From contig NC_056052.1 of the NCBI RefSeq assembly GCF_004379255.2, positions 14,726,589-14,790,588 on the forward strand: DNA of 64,000 bases. The letters run 5' to 3'. The DNA comes from Salvia splendens (taxonomy: Eukaryota; Streptophyta; Magnoliopsida; Lamiales; Lamiaceae). Below the pieces are notes generated by a model that saw nothing but the letters and a program-made list of their open reading frames with translations, ran no database searches and was not told where the DNA came from. Positions 23,299 through 37,257 of the stretch are shown here, one piece after another. How positions within the stretch are numbered: the stretch's first letter is position 1; every line of letters starts with the position of its first letter. The position numbers were made by a program, and so were the translations under genes.

Positions 23299-26200
23299 TG
23301 TAACATCCCAAACTTTTGTGACCCCTTTTATTGGTCTTGTGAATTTTTGAATTTTGGAACTATGAAAACTTTTGTTTCTATGTGATTAAGTGTTTTGCGT
23401 GAAATAAATTATCGTGGTTAATGTGGAATGATGAGCTTGAGATTTTATATTTGTTTCCAATGCGGGGAAATAATTAATAGGATCATGCATTCATCCTTTT
23501 TCGAGTCAATTCATTGAAAGTTTCGGCCCTCCCTAATTATTGAGATAATATTGCGTTTCGTGGGTTTAATTAATTGTTTTGGGATACTTATCCAAATTAA
23601 ATCCAAACCAAATGACCCCTAAATGGTACTACATGAAATTCGAACTTCATTTTATTTTCCTTGGGAGTTTTCGAAAATCTCCTATAGGAGAAAGAATTAT
23701 TTTCATTTGATTTAATTGGTGCTTTATTGACTCCCTTCCTTTGAATTTAATCCAATTAAATCATGTTATAATTTATTTCTTCACCTAAAATAAATAGAGA
23801 GTTGGGATATTTCCTTGGTTAGCAATTATCGGCCCCTCCACTTAATTTTGGAGGATATTTTATTTGTTTCCTAATTTGTGGAATCCCTTTTTATTCAAAT
23901 AAATTCCTATGTCTAATTAATTGGGGATGTGAATATTTTTCTTCTACTTTTCTTCCATATCACACGCCCCCTATGCAATATTTTCCTTGTGGGAATTTAA
24001 ATAATTGTTACCTATTTTATGGGAGCCTTTTCCATAAAGAAATTACCAAATTTAAATCCCATTCTTTTTAATTGGGGATTTAAATAATTTCCTTGTGCAA
24101 TTACCCAAGAATTTTCGGCCCCCACCCCTATTATTTCCTACTTGGAGATTTAATTTATTTGTTCCCTTATATTCATTATATTTATTTCCTAAGTTATGAA
24201 TATATTCTCCAAGAAAATACCAAATAAATCCCTTGTTGTGTACATGGAATTTTCGAAATTCCCTCACCTCCCACAAGCCTATTTTATTCTTTTAATTGTG
24301 GGATTTTTATTTATTAGCCTATATTTTAATTCCCCACAATTTATTTATTTAATTTACCCATGGATTAAACCTAGCAAATAAATAGCAAATAATCAAACCC
24401 TAGCCCCCATTCACCTCAAAATTTTGCCCCCCTCTCTTCTCTCCCTCTCCCACACGTTTTTCATCTCCTACTCTCCCATCTCCAAAAATCTTCCATCCAA
24501 CTCTTGTTCTTGCAATCCGTTGAAGTTATTTTCGAGACTCTCCGACGGATCGCTTCGTTCATCGTTTCTACCGATCCGTGATGTGTCAAAGAAGGTATAT
24601 TGCTCAGTTTTTATCATCCTATCCGTTTTGACCATGTTCTTGAGTCCTACATGCATGTAGAGGGTGTAGGTTCGATAGATCGCAAGTTTTAACGGGAGGG
24701 AAAGTGTGTTTCGTAAGAACTTATTTGATTTTGCGTTGTCGATTGAAATCATGTGTGTTGGATTGAAATATTTGGTGAATAATATGAGTTGGAATGCCAA
24801 TATGTGTACGAGGAACGTGTAAGCATGATTATGTGTTTTCGAGCATGAAAAATCGGTGTTTGTGTGATGGAAGATGAAAACCCTATTTTCAAACTTGAAC
24901 CAGAAATCTGTGATGCACGACCAGTGGCTTACGATCTGTGATTGACCCATCAAACGAATGAATTTTGTTATGAAGTTTTTACTGAGTAAACTTCAAGGTG
25001 TTTTCCATGTCTCGTGTGAATTTCATCCCTTTTTACCGAAAAATGAATTTCTCATAAATTTTTGAAGTTGACTGCGCAAATCTGCCAGAAACTTGAGTTC
25101 TCGCCATGAACGTTTCGTTTTCTGTTTGACTGACCAAATGACCTTCGATTGATGTGATTCTTGAACTATATAAATATTTGAAGTGTCTTCTGAGTCGTTT
25201 TAATTTTTCAGCCTTTTTGGGTATTGGATGAAATTATGGTGAATTTTTCAAATGAACTGCGCAATACTGTCAGAAATTGTATGTTCCGACCAGAGAGTTT
25301 AATATTTGATATGACTGACTAAATGACGTGATTTCGGTGTGAATATTTTCATGTATGAACTTGAATGTGTCCTCTGTATTGTGACCAAAATTTAGCTTCT
25401 TTTGAGGTCGGGTGAATTTATAGTGATTTTTACAAAACGGTCGCGCAGTTCTGCCAGTTTTCTCCCTTGTTAAAATGACACCTAGTTTCAAGTTTAAAAG
25501 TATTATATGATGCATGTATGTCCAAGGAGCGTGTTTAAACTGTGTGATCACGTGTGATAAGTTGAAATGCGATGCGTGTGTCTTTACACCTTTGGGACGT
25601 ATGTTGGGTTGGGGAATTGAGAAAGACGATGAGAGAGAAACGATAGGACATGCATAGTTAACATGTTGATGTGTGAGGCTGACCTATGTTGTCATTGACA
25701 AGGGTGTTGTGTATTCGTGATCTCGAGGATCGAGAGTTGCTAAGTTGGGTTGTGAATTGCTAAGCGATCGAGGTGGGCTTTTCTTTTCAAACCTTTTTAC
25801 TTTTCCGAAAAATATTATGTGGCGATATAAGGGTGGTTTAACTGTTATGTCATGCCATGTTGTTTTTATTATGAGATTGTGTGCCTGATGCCTAGTTCGT
25901 ATGAGTTTACTCCGTTAGGCTATATGGCTGTGTTGTGAAACAAATTCGGGTCAAATTAGGGCCGTAAACCCTATCAGGCTGTGTACACTGGTGGGATCGT
26001 GAGCAGTCCTTGCAAGTCGGCCGGTCTCGTGGACGAATAGTGTGGCCACACTTTCGTCGCACTGTGATGTGATTGATGGATTGATGTGAAAAGTGGGGAG
26101 ATAAATTATCTGGCCAGACTTGAATTTTTGTGTTTCTCGTGATATTTTTCTTACCACTTAAAACTCGAGATCACTGGTATGGATGACATAACTTATTAAA

Positions 26201-26745
26201 ATGTTTTCGGCATGAGCCCATTGAGTACAATAAGTACTCAGCCCTGTATATTATTTTTCTTATGTGCAGGTTGAGCGAGATGTTGCGGTGGATGTTGAGC
26301 TGGCTAAAGACCCTAGGATACGTTGTGTCGTCATACGTAGGCGTGATCCTTGACTCTCCCTGAACCTTATTTATCCGCTGCTATGTTTTAAATTATGTCT
26401 TAAGACCTTAATCTTTTTGTGTTGTGTTTGAACATGTATGGTGGCGTTAGGTTTAAACGAGTGTTTACGTTGCCTTTTTGAAAATGGTATTCTTCGAGAT
26501 TTAAGTTAAATGTTTGTTTTACTTTAGTTATTAATTGTTGTACTTCTTAAGTCTAATCTTTCCCATTGTCCTTTTTAAAAGTATTTTTCCTTATGTCTTT
26601 TCAAAAAGAAATATAACCTTTAAATCTTTACACTAAGTTGTTTTCTTTTCTTCAAGTTAATTAAGTTGTCCTTTTAAATTGTAATCCATGCATGTCGGTC
26701 ACGATCGCCGCGTTTGTGGTACCCCTTGTATGGGCGGTCGTGACA
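23299..26745 (+). repeat. 3' LTR of E3 (3447 bp)
   Basis: Same ends and same length as the 5' LTR; about 70 hand-counted differences, mostly transitions plus a few one-base indels. The stem-loop is kept, with its loop changed from AACAA to AATAA. Confidence 0.95.
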
Positions 26746-26750
26746 CACAC
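26746..26750 (+). repeat. Target-site duplication of E3, right copy (CACAC)
   Basis: Matches 14760-14764 exactly. Confidence 0.92.
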
Positions 26751-27141
26751 ATACAACACGTGCTTAGATTATAATCCCAATCATGCTCATATTCCACATA
26801 ATCACACATATAACACGTGTTTAGATCATCACGCATATCATGCTCACATTTACACCCCTTTCACATAATTTATTCACGAATTTAGAATCACATCACATCA
26901 TCACGTAATTACATGCTCATGCATTCTTTTGCCCAAACCATCCTCATCATATCATCAATCTTATACATCGTTCTCATATTTCATCAACAACTTAAAACAT
27001 ACCTCACTTTCCTTGGTTGAGCGTGATGCTTGGATGTTGAGCCTTCGTGACACTTCTAGTCAATAAGGGTTCACTAATCTAGACTTAAAGTGAAAGGAGA
27101 CTCTCGGACCAGAGCGAAAGAACAAAGCTCTGATACCACTC
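26746..27141 (-). other. E2 leader, primer-proximal part
   Basis: Continuation of the E2 interior beyond E3. It starts with roughly 60 bp repeats containing CACGTG and ends with the minus-strand primer site TGGTATCAGAGC at 27127-27138, 3 nt from the LTR end at 27142. The same leader closes each tandem unit to the right. Confidence 0.85.
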
Positions 27142-29672
27142 TGTCACGACCGCCCAAACTAGGGGTACTACAAACGAGGCGATCGTGACCACGGGATAAC
27201 ATTAAAGACAACATTTAAGGATAACATTTTATATGAAAACTTAATTAGCTTAAAGGAATAATATTTTAGTTCATTAAAAGTTTAGACAACAAATTTTTAG
27301 CTTAAAGAAACTTAATGTTATAAATTTTTTATTAATTAGCAACGACTTATGGCAAAGGATTTTTCAAAAGAAGCAGCGGAGAAAATAAATATTAAAATCC
27401 AATTAACTTCCAAAAGAAAACATTTGGTTTAGTTCACGAAAAACCATTTCAGAGTAACAGGGTAAACATCAGATTAACGCCTAACACAATCAAACATGCT
27501 CAAACACAGTACGAAACAGAATAAAGTCTTGAGGCATAGTTCAAAAATATAGCAGTGGAAATAAGGTTTAAAGAGAGTCAAGGATGACGTCTATGTATGA
27601 AGACACAACGCATCCAAAGTTCCTAGGCCAACTCAACATCCACCGCAACATCCCGCTCAACCTGCACATAGGGAAAAACATATGTAGGGCTGAGTACTTG
27701 TTGTACTCAATGGGCTCATGCCGAAAACATTTATACAGTTATGTCATCCATACCAGTGATCTCGAGTTTTATACGTAGTAAAGAAATATCATCGAGAACA
27801 CAAAAACGTTTCATAGACTGGCCAGTCAAATAATCTCCCCATTTTCTCAACAATCCATCAATCACAATCATCAATCCACAGTGCGACGAAAGTGTGGCCA
27901 CACTATTCGCCCACGAGACCGGCCGACTAGCAAGGACGGCTCCTGATCTCACCAGTGTACACAGCCTGATAGGGTTTGGGCCCTATTCAGACCCGAATTC
28001 GTTTCACAACACAGCCATATAGCCTAACGGAGTAAACTCAGACGAACTAGGCATCAGACACACAATCTCAATCAAAACATTCCATGGCATGACATAACAA
28101 GTTAAACCACCCTTATAACACCACATCATATTTACGGAAAATAAAAAATATTTGTAAGGAAGGCCCACCTCGTTGGTTTAATCAATTCAATATCCACTTA
28201 AGGCAACCCTCGTTCCTTGTGCTCACGTACACACAATAACCCTTGCCAATCATCACAACACAAATCAGTCTTCCATAAATTCACATTACCATGCATGTCA
28301 TATCGTTCCTTTTATCATTCCCTTAATTTACCCATTCCAACATTCATCAACCTAAGGAACAACATACCATAATATTTCTCAACGTGTCACACATAATCAC
28401 GTCACAGGATATCTTCCCAAATCATACATGCATCATATAATTCATTAAAACTTGGCAACAAGTGATATTTCCACATAACAACAAATATGGCAGAACTGCG
28501 CGGTTTGTTTGTAAAAATCACCAAAAATCCATACGATGCCCATTGAGGCTGAAATTTTCACAAAACACATAAGACACTTCGAATTTCATCCAGTTCAAAA
28601 TTCACATCAAAATGAGGCCATATGGTCGGTCAAATAGAAAACGAAACTTTCTGGGCGAGAATACAAGTTTCTGGCAGAATTGCGCAGTCGACTTCAAAAA
28701 TTTATTAAAAAATCATCTTTCGTCAAAAGGGGCTAAAATTTACAAACCACATAGAAAACACCTTGAAGTTTACTCAGTTAAAAATTCAAACCAAAATTAG
28801 ATCCTTAGGTCAGTCAAACACACGTCGGAATCCACTGTCCGAACACCACAGTTTTCAGGTCTCAAAATTTCGAAATTAGGGTTTCTTCCTCATTCAACCA
28901 AACACAATTTTTCATGCTTCCCACACACAAACATGCTTCAAAAGGTTCTCACAATCACGTTCTCATATAACCACACATCATTCACCAATGAATCATTCAA
29001 ACTTTACACATATTCATTCACAATGGCATATTCACAGTTTTTCTCATACAAACACAAATTCCCACCGATTAGTTTTGCGATCTCTGATTCCTACACTCAC
29101 TATATGCATGAAGGAATCAAGAACAAGGTTTCAATGGAGAAGATGAGGAAAATATTTAGTTATACCTTCTTGAATCGAAAACCAAACGGTAGAAGCAAAG
29201 ATTGATGCGATTCGTCGGGAACACGTGCTTAGATTATATTGCCAACCATGCTCATATTCCACATAATCCACATAATCACACATACAACACGTGCTTAGAT
29301 TATATTGCCAATCATGCTCATATTCCACATAATCACACATATAACACGTGTTTAGATCATCACGCAAATCATGCTCACATTTACGCCCTTTTCACATCAT
29401 TTATTCACGAATTTAGAATCACATCACATCATCACGTAATTACATGCTCATGCATTCTTTTGCCCAAACCATCCTCATCATATCATCAATCTTATACATC
29501 GTTCTCATATTTCATCAACAACTTAAAACATACCTCACTTTCCTTGGTTGAGCGTGATGCTTGAATGTTGAGCTTTCATGACACTTATAGTCAATAAGGG
29601 TTCACTAATCTAGACTTAAAGTGAAAGGAGACTCTCGGACCAGAGCGAAAGAACAAAGCTCTGATACCACTC
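27142..29672 (-). repeat. E2 array unit 1 (2531 bp: R/U5 fragment + leader + primer site)
   Basis: 27142 to about 29222 is the inner two-thirds of the E2 LTR, equivalent to 6207-8285, lacking U3 and TATA. It is fused at a GGGAAC/ACACG junction to leader DNA (about 29220-29672) ending in the primer site at 29658-29669. It starts TGTCACGACC. It contains three CACGTG words in the leader. No coding capacity is credible. Confidence 0.92.
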
Positions 29673-32204
29673 TATCACGACCGCCCAAACTAGGGGTACT
29701 ACAAACGAGGCGATCGTGACCACGGGATAACGTTAAAGACAACATTTAAGGATAACATTTTATATGAAAACTTAATTAGCTTAAAGGAATAATATTTTAG
29801 TTCATTAAAAGTTTAGACAACAAATTTTTAGCTTAAAGAAACTTAATGTTATAAATTTTTTATTAATTAGCAACGACTTATGGCAAAGGATTTTTCAAAA
29901 GAAGCAGCGGAGAAAATAAATATTAAAATCCAATTAACTTCCAAAAGAAAACATTTGGTTTAGTTCACGAAAAACCATTTCAGAGTAACAGGGTAAACAT
30001 TAGATTAACGCCTAACACAATCAAACATGCTCAAACACAGTACGAAACAGAATAAAGTCTTGAGGCATAGTTCAAAAATATAGCAGCGGAAATAAGGTTT
30101 AAAGAGAGTTAAGGATGACATCTATGTATGAAGACACAACGCATCCAAAGTTCCTAGGCCAACTCAACATCCACCGCAACATCCCGCTCAACCTGCACAT
30201 AGGGAAAAACATATGTAGGGCTGAGTACTTGTTGTACTCAATGGGCTCATGCCGAAAACATTTATACAGTTATGTCATCCATACCAGTGATCTCGAGTTT
30301 TATACGTAGTAAAGAAATATCATCGAGAACACAAAAACGTTTCATAGACTGGCCAGTCAAATAATCTCCCCATTTTCTCAACAATCCATCAATCACAATC
30401 ATCAATCCACAATGCGACGAAAGTGTGGCCACACTATTCGCCCACGAGACCGGCCGACTAGCAAGGACGGCTCCTGATCTCACCAGTGTACACAGCCTGA
30501 TAGGGTTTGCGGCCCTATTCAGACCCGAATTCGTTTCACAACACAGCCATATAGCCTAACGGAGTAAACTCAGACGAACTAGGCATCAGACACACAATCT
30601 CAATCAAAACAATCCATGGCATGACATAACAAGTTAAACCACCCTTATAACACCACATCATATTTTCGGAAAATAAAAAATATTTGTAAGGAAGGCCCAC
30701 CTCGTTGGTTTAATCAATTCAATATCCACTTAAGGCAACCCTCGTTCCTTGTGCTCACGTACACACAATAACCCTTGCCAATCATCACAACACAAATCAG
30801 TCTTCCATAAATTCACATTACCATGCATGTCATATCGTTCCTTTTATCATTCCCTTAATTTACCCATCCCAACATTCATCAACCTAAGGAACAACATGCC
30901 ATAATATTTCTCAACGTGTCACACATAATCACGTCACAGGATACCTTCCCAAATCATACATGCATCATATAATTCATTAAAACTTGGCAACAAGTGATAT
31001 TTCCACATAACAACAAATATGGCAGAACTGCGCGGTTTGTTTGTAAAAATCACCAAAAATCCATACGATGCCCAATGAGGCTGAAATTTTCACAAAACAC
31101 ATAAGACACTTCGAATTTCATCCAGTTCAAAATTCACATCAAAATAAGGCCATATGGTCGGTCAAATAGAAAACGAAACTTTCTGGGCGAGAATACAAGT
31201 TTCTGGCAGAATTGCGCAGTCGACTTCAAAAATTTATTAAAAAATCATCTTTCGTCAAAAGGGGCTAAAATTTACAAACCACATAGAGAACACCTTGAAG
31301 TTTACTCAGTTAAAAATTCGAACCAAAATTAGATCCTTAGGTCAGTCAAACACACGTCGGAATCCACTGTCCGAACACCACAGTTTTCAGGTCTCAAAAT
31401 TTCGAAATTAGGGTTTCTTCCTCATTCAACCAAATACAATTTTTCATGCTTCCCACACACAAACATGCTTCAAAAGGTTCTCACAATCATGTTCTCATAT
31501 AACCACACATCATTCACCAATGAATCATTCAAACTTTACACATATTCATTCACAATGGCATATTCACAGTTTTTCTCATACAAACACAAATTCCCACCGA
31601 TTAGTTTTGCGATCTCTGATTCCTACACTCACTATATGCATGAAGGAATCAAGAACAAGGTTTCAATGGAGAAGATAAGGAAAATATTTAGTTATACCTT
31701 CTTGAATCGAAAACCAAACGGTAGAAGCAAAGATTGATGCGATTCGTCGGGAACACGTGCTTAGATTATATTGCCAATCATGATCATATTCCACATAATC
31801 CACATAATCACACATACAACACGTGCTTAGATTATATTGCCAATCATGCTCATATCCCACATAATCACACATATAACACGTGTTTAGATCATCACGCAAA
31901 TCATGCTCACATTTACACCCTTTTCACATCATTTATTCACGAATTTAGAATCACATCACCACATCACGTAATTACATGCTCATGCATTCTTTTGCCCAAA
32001 CCATCCTCATCATATCATCAATCTTATACATCGTTCTCATATTTCATCAACAACTTAAAACATACCTCACTTTCCTTGGTTGAGCGTGATGCTTGGATGT
32101 TGAGCCTTCGTGACACTTCTAGTCAATAAGGGTTCACTAATCTAGACTTAAAGTGAAAGGAGACTCTCGGACCAGAGCGAAAGAACAAAGCTCTGATACC
32201 ACTC
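29673..32204 (-). repeat. E2 array unit 2 (2532 bp)
   Basis: Same structure and junction as unit 1. Its terminal bases are TATCACGACC, so the element-sense LTR end is TA in place of CA. Its leader carries CATGATCATATTCC and a CATCACCACATCAC variant shared only with unit 3. Confidence 0.92.
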
Positions 32205-34736
32205 TATCACGACCGCCCAAACTAGGGGTACTACAAACGAGGCGATCGTGACCACGGGATAACGTTAAAGACAACATTTAAGGATAACATTTTATATGAA
32301 AACTTAATTAGCTTAAAGGAATAATATTTTAGTTCATTAAAAGTTTAGACAACAAATTTTTAGCTTAAAGAAACTTAATGTTATAAATTTTTTATTAATT
32401 AGCAACGACTTATGGCAAAGGATTTTTCAAAAGAAGCAGCGGAGAAAATAAATATTAAAATCCAATTAACTTCCAAAAGAAAATATTTGGTTTAGTTCAC
32501 GAAAAACCATTTCAGAGTAACAGGGTAAACATCAGATTAACGCCTAACACAATCAAACATGCTCAAACACAGTACGAAACAGAATAAAGTCTTGAGGCAT
32601 AGTTCAAAAATATAGCAGCGGAAATAAGGTTTAAAGAGAGTCAAGGATGACGTCTATGTATGAAGACACAACGCATCCAAAGTTCCTAGGCCAACTCAAC
32701 ATCCACCGCAACATCCCGCTCAACCTGCACATAGGGAAAAACATATGCAGGGCTGAGTACTTGTTGTACTCAATGGGCTCATGCCGAAAACATTTATACA
32801 GTTATGTCATCCATACCAGTGATCTCGAGTTTTATACGTAGTAAAGAAATATCATCGAGAACTCAAAAACGTTTCATAGACTGGCCAGTCAAATAATCTC
32901 CCCATTTTCTCAACAATCCATCAATCACAATCATCAATCCACAGTGCGACGAAAGTGTGGCCACACTATTCGCCCACGAGACCGGCCGACTAGCAAGGAC
33001 AGCTCCCGATCTCACCAGTGTACATAGCCTGATAGGGTTTGCGGCCCTATTCAGACCCGAATTCGTTTCACAACACAGCTATATAGCCTAACGGAGTAAA
33101 CTCAGACGAACTAGGCATCAGGCACACAATCTCAATCAAAACAATCCATGGCATGACATAACAAGTTACACCACCCTTATAACACCACATCATATTTTCG
33201 GAAAATAAAAAAGATTTGTAAGGAAAGCCCACCTCGTAGGTTTAATCAATTCAATATCCACTTAAGGCAACCCTCGTTCCTTGTGCTCACGTACACACAA
33301 TAACCCTTGCCAATCATCACAACACAAATCAGTCTTCCATAAATTCACAATACCATGCATGTCCTATCGTTCCTTTTATAATTCCCTTAATTTACCCATC
33401 CCAACATTCATCAGCCTAAGGAACAACATGCCATAATATTTCTCAACGTGTCACACATAATCACGTCACAGGATACCTTCCCAAATCATACATGCATCAT
33501 ATAATTCATTAAAACTTGGCAACAAGTGATATTTCCACATAACAACAAATATGGCAGTACTGCGCGGTTTGTTTGTAAAAATCACCAAAAATCCATACGA
33601 TGCCCAATGAGGCTGAAATTTTCACAACACACATAAGACACTTCGAATTTCATCCAGTTCAAAATTCACATCAAAATGAGGCAATATGGTCGGTCAAATA
33701 GAAAACGAAACTTTCTGGGCGAGAATATAAGTTTCTGGCAGAATTGCGCAGTCGACTTCAAAAATTTATTAAAAAATCATCTTTTGTCAAAACGGGCTAA
33801 AATTTACAAACCACACAGAAAACACCTTGAAGTTTACTCAGTTAAAAATTCGAACCAAAATTAGATCCTTAGGTCAGTCAAACACACGTCGGAATACACT
33901 GTCCGAACTCCACAGTTTTCAGGTCTCAAAATTTCGAAATTAGGGTTTCTTCCTCATTCAACCAAACACATATTTTCATGCTTCCCATACACAAACATGC
34001 TTCAAAAGGTTCTCACAATCATGTTCTCATATAACCACACATCATTCACCAATGAATCATTCAAACTTTACACATATTCATTCACAATGGCATATTCACA
34101 GTTTTTCTCATACAAACACAAATTCCCACCGATTAGTTTTGCGATCTCTGATTCCTACACTCACTATATGCATGAAGGAATCAAGAACAAGGTTTCAATG
34201 GAGAAGATAAGGAAAATATTTAGTTATACCTTCTTGAATCGAAAACCAAACGGTAGAAGCAAAGATTGATGCGATTCGTCGGGAACACGTGCTTAGATTA
34301 TATTGCCAATCATGATCATATTCCACATAATCCACATAATCACACATACAACACGTGCTTAGATTATATTGCCAATCATGCTCATATCCCACATAATCAC
34401 ACATATAACACGTGTTTAGATCATCACGCAAATCATGCTCACATTTACACCCTTTTCACATCATTTATTCACGAATTTAGAATCACATCACCACATCACG
34501 TAATTACATGCTCATGCATTCTTTTGCCCAAACCATCCTCATCATATCATCAATCTTATACATCGTTCTCATATTTCATCAACAACGTAAAACATACCTC
34601 ACTTTCCTTGGTTGAGCGTGATGCTTGGATGTTGAGCCTTCGTGACACTTCTAGTCAATAAGGGTTCACTAATCTAGACTTAAAGTGAAAGGAGACTCTC
34701 GGACCAGAGCGAAAGAACAAAGCTCTGATACCACTC
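32205..34736 (-). repeat. E2 array unit 3 (2532 bp)
   Basis: Same length as unit 2 and sharing its private leader variants and TATCACGACC terminus. This makes units 2 and 3 the most recent duplicates. Confidence 0.92.
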
Positions 34737-37257
34737 TATCACGACCGCCCAAACTAGGGGTACTACAAACGAGGCGATCGTGACCACGGGATAACGTTAA
34801 AGACAACATTTAAGGATAACATTTTATATGAAAACTTAATTAGCTTAAAGGAATAATATTTTAGTTCATTAAAAGTTTAGACAACAAATTTTTAGCTTAA
34901 AGAAACTTAATGTTATAAATTTTTTATTAATTAGCAACGACTTATGGCAAAGGATTTTTCAAAAGAAGCAGCGGAGAAAATAAATATTAAAATCCAATTA
35001 ACTTCCAAAAGAAAATATTTGGTTTAGTTCTCGAAAAACCATTTCAGAGTAACAGGGTAAACATCAGATTAACGCCTAACACAATCAAACATGCTCAAAC
35101 ACAGTACGAAACAGAATAAAGTCTTGAGGCATAGTTCAAAAATATAGCAGCGGAAATAAGGTTTAAAGAGAGTCAAGGATGACGTCTATGTATGAAGACA
35201 CAACGCATCCAAAGTTCCTTTGCCAACTCAACATCCACCGCAACATCCTGCTCAACCTGCACATAGGGAAAAACATATGCAGGGCTGAGTACTTGTTGTA
35301 CTCAATGGGCTCATGCCGAAAACATTTATACAGTTATGTCATCCATACCAGTGATCTCGAGTTTTATACGTAGTAAAGAAATATCATCGAGAACACAAAA
35401 ACGTTTCATAGACTGGCCAGTCAAATAATCTCCCCATTTTCTCAACAATCCATCAATCACAATCATCAATCCACAGTGCGACGAAAGTGTGGCCACACTA
35501 TTCGCCCACGAGACCGGCCGACTAGCAAGGACGGCTCCCGATCTCACCAGTGTACACAGCCTGATTGGGTTTGCGGCCCTATTCAGACCCGAATTCGTTT
35601 CACAACACAGCCATATAGCCTAACGGAGTAAACTCAGACGAACTAGGCATCAGGCACACAATCTCAATCAAAACAATCCATGGCATGACATAACAAGTTA
35701 AACCACCCTTATAACACCACATCATATTTTCGGAAAATAAAAAAGATTTGTAAGGAAAGCCCACCTCGTTGGTTTAATCAATTCAATATCCACTTAAGGC
35801 AACCTCGTTCCTTGTGCTCACGTACACACAATAACCCTTGCCAATCATCACAACACAAATCAGTCTTCCATAAATTCACATTACCATGCATGTCCTGTCG
35901 TTCCTTTTATCATTCCCTTAATTTATCCATCCCAACATTCATCAACCTAAGGAACAACATGCCATAATATTTCTCAACGTGTCACACATAATCACGTCAC
36001 AGGATACCTTCCCAAATCATACATGCATCATATAATTCATTAAAACTTGGCAACAAGTGATATTTCCACATAACAACAAATATGGCAGAACTGCGCGGTT
36101 TGTTTGTAAAAATCACCAAAAATCCATACGATGCCCAATGAGGCTGAAATTTTCACAAAACACATAAGACACTTCGAATTTCATCCTGTTCTAAATTCAC
36201 ATCAAAATGAGGCAATATGGTCGGTCAAATAGAAAACGAAACTTTCTGGGCGAGAATACAAGTTTCTGGCAGAATTGCGCAGTCGACTTCAAAAATTTAT
36301 TAAAAAATCATCTTTCGTCAAAAGCGGCTAAAATATACAAACCACACAGAAAACACATTGAAGTTTACTCAGTTAAAAATTCGAACCAAAATTAGATCCT
36401 TAGGACACGTCGGAATCCACTGTCCGAACACCACAGTTTTCAGGTCTCAAAATTTCGAAATTAGGGTTTCTTCCTCATTCAACCAAACATAATTTTTCTT
36501 GCTTCCCACATACAAACATGCTTCAAAAGGTTCTCACAATCATGTTCTCATATAACCACACATCATTCACCAATGAATCATTCAAACTTTACATATATTC
36601 ATTCACAATGGCATATTCACAGTTTTTCTCATACAAACACAAATTCCCACCGATTAGTTTTGCGATCTCTGATTCCTACACTCACTATATGCATGAAGGA
36701 ATCAAGAACAAGGTTTCAATGGAGAAGATGAGGTAAATATTTAGTTATACCTTCTTGAATCGAAAACCAAACGGTAGAAGCAAAGATTGATGCGATTCGT
36801 CGGGAACACGTGCTTAGATTATATTGCCAATCATGCTCATATTCCACATAATCCACATAATCACACATACAACACGTGCTTAGATTATATTGCCAATCAT
36901 GCTCATATCCCACATAATCACACATATAACACGTGTTTAGATCATCACGCAAATCATGCTCACATTTACACCATTTTCACATCATTTATTCACGAATTTA
37001 GAATCACATCACATCATCACGTAATTACATGCTCATGCATTCTTTTGCCCAAACCATCCTCATCATATCATCAATCTTATACATCGTTCTCATATTTCAT
37101 CAACAACTTAAAACATACCTCACTTTCCTTGGTTGAGCGTGATGCTTGGATGTTGAGCCTTCGTGACACTTCTAGTCAATAAGGGTTCACTAATCTAGAC
37201 TTAAAGTGAAAGGAGACTCTCGGACCAGAGCGAAAGAACAAAGCTCTGATACCACTC
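34737..37257 (-). repeat. E2 array unit 4 (2521 bp)
   Basis: Same structure. It starts TATCACGACC and is slightly shorter, in part through loss of about 11 bp near 36404. Its leader variants match unit 1 and not units 2-3. Confidence 0.92.

Larger units (their letters stand above)
14765..26745 (+). mobile_element. Tekay-like Ty3/gypsy element E3 (11,981 bp), complete ends, non-autonomous
   Basis: Two LTRs of 3447 bp each bracket a 5.1 kb interior with primer site, a gag-less region, broken pol and a polypurine tract. Perfect CACAC duplications flank it. By hand count the LTRs differ at roughly 70 positions (about 2 percent). Pol has at least five disabling changes and gag is absent, so movement must have used proteins from another element. 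It lies inside E2's leader in the opposite orientation and is therefore younger than E2. Confidence 0.95.

Noticed and set aside
27142..37257. CRISPR-like or satellite array of unknown origin
   Set aside because: The repeats are about 2.5 kb and clearly made of E2 LTR plus leader sequence; they are not short repeats with unique spacers.
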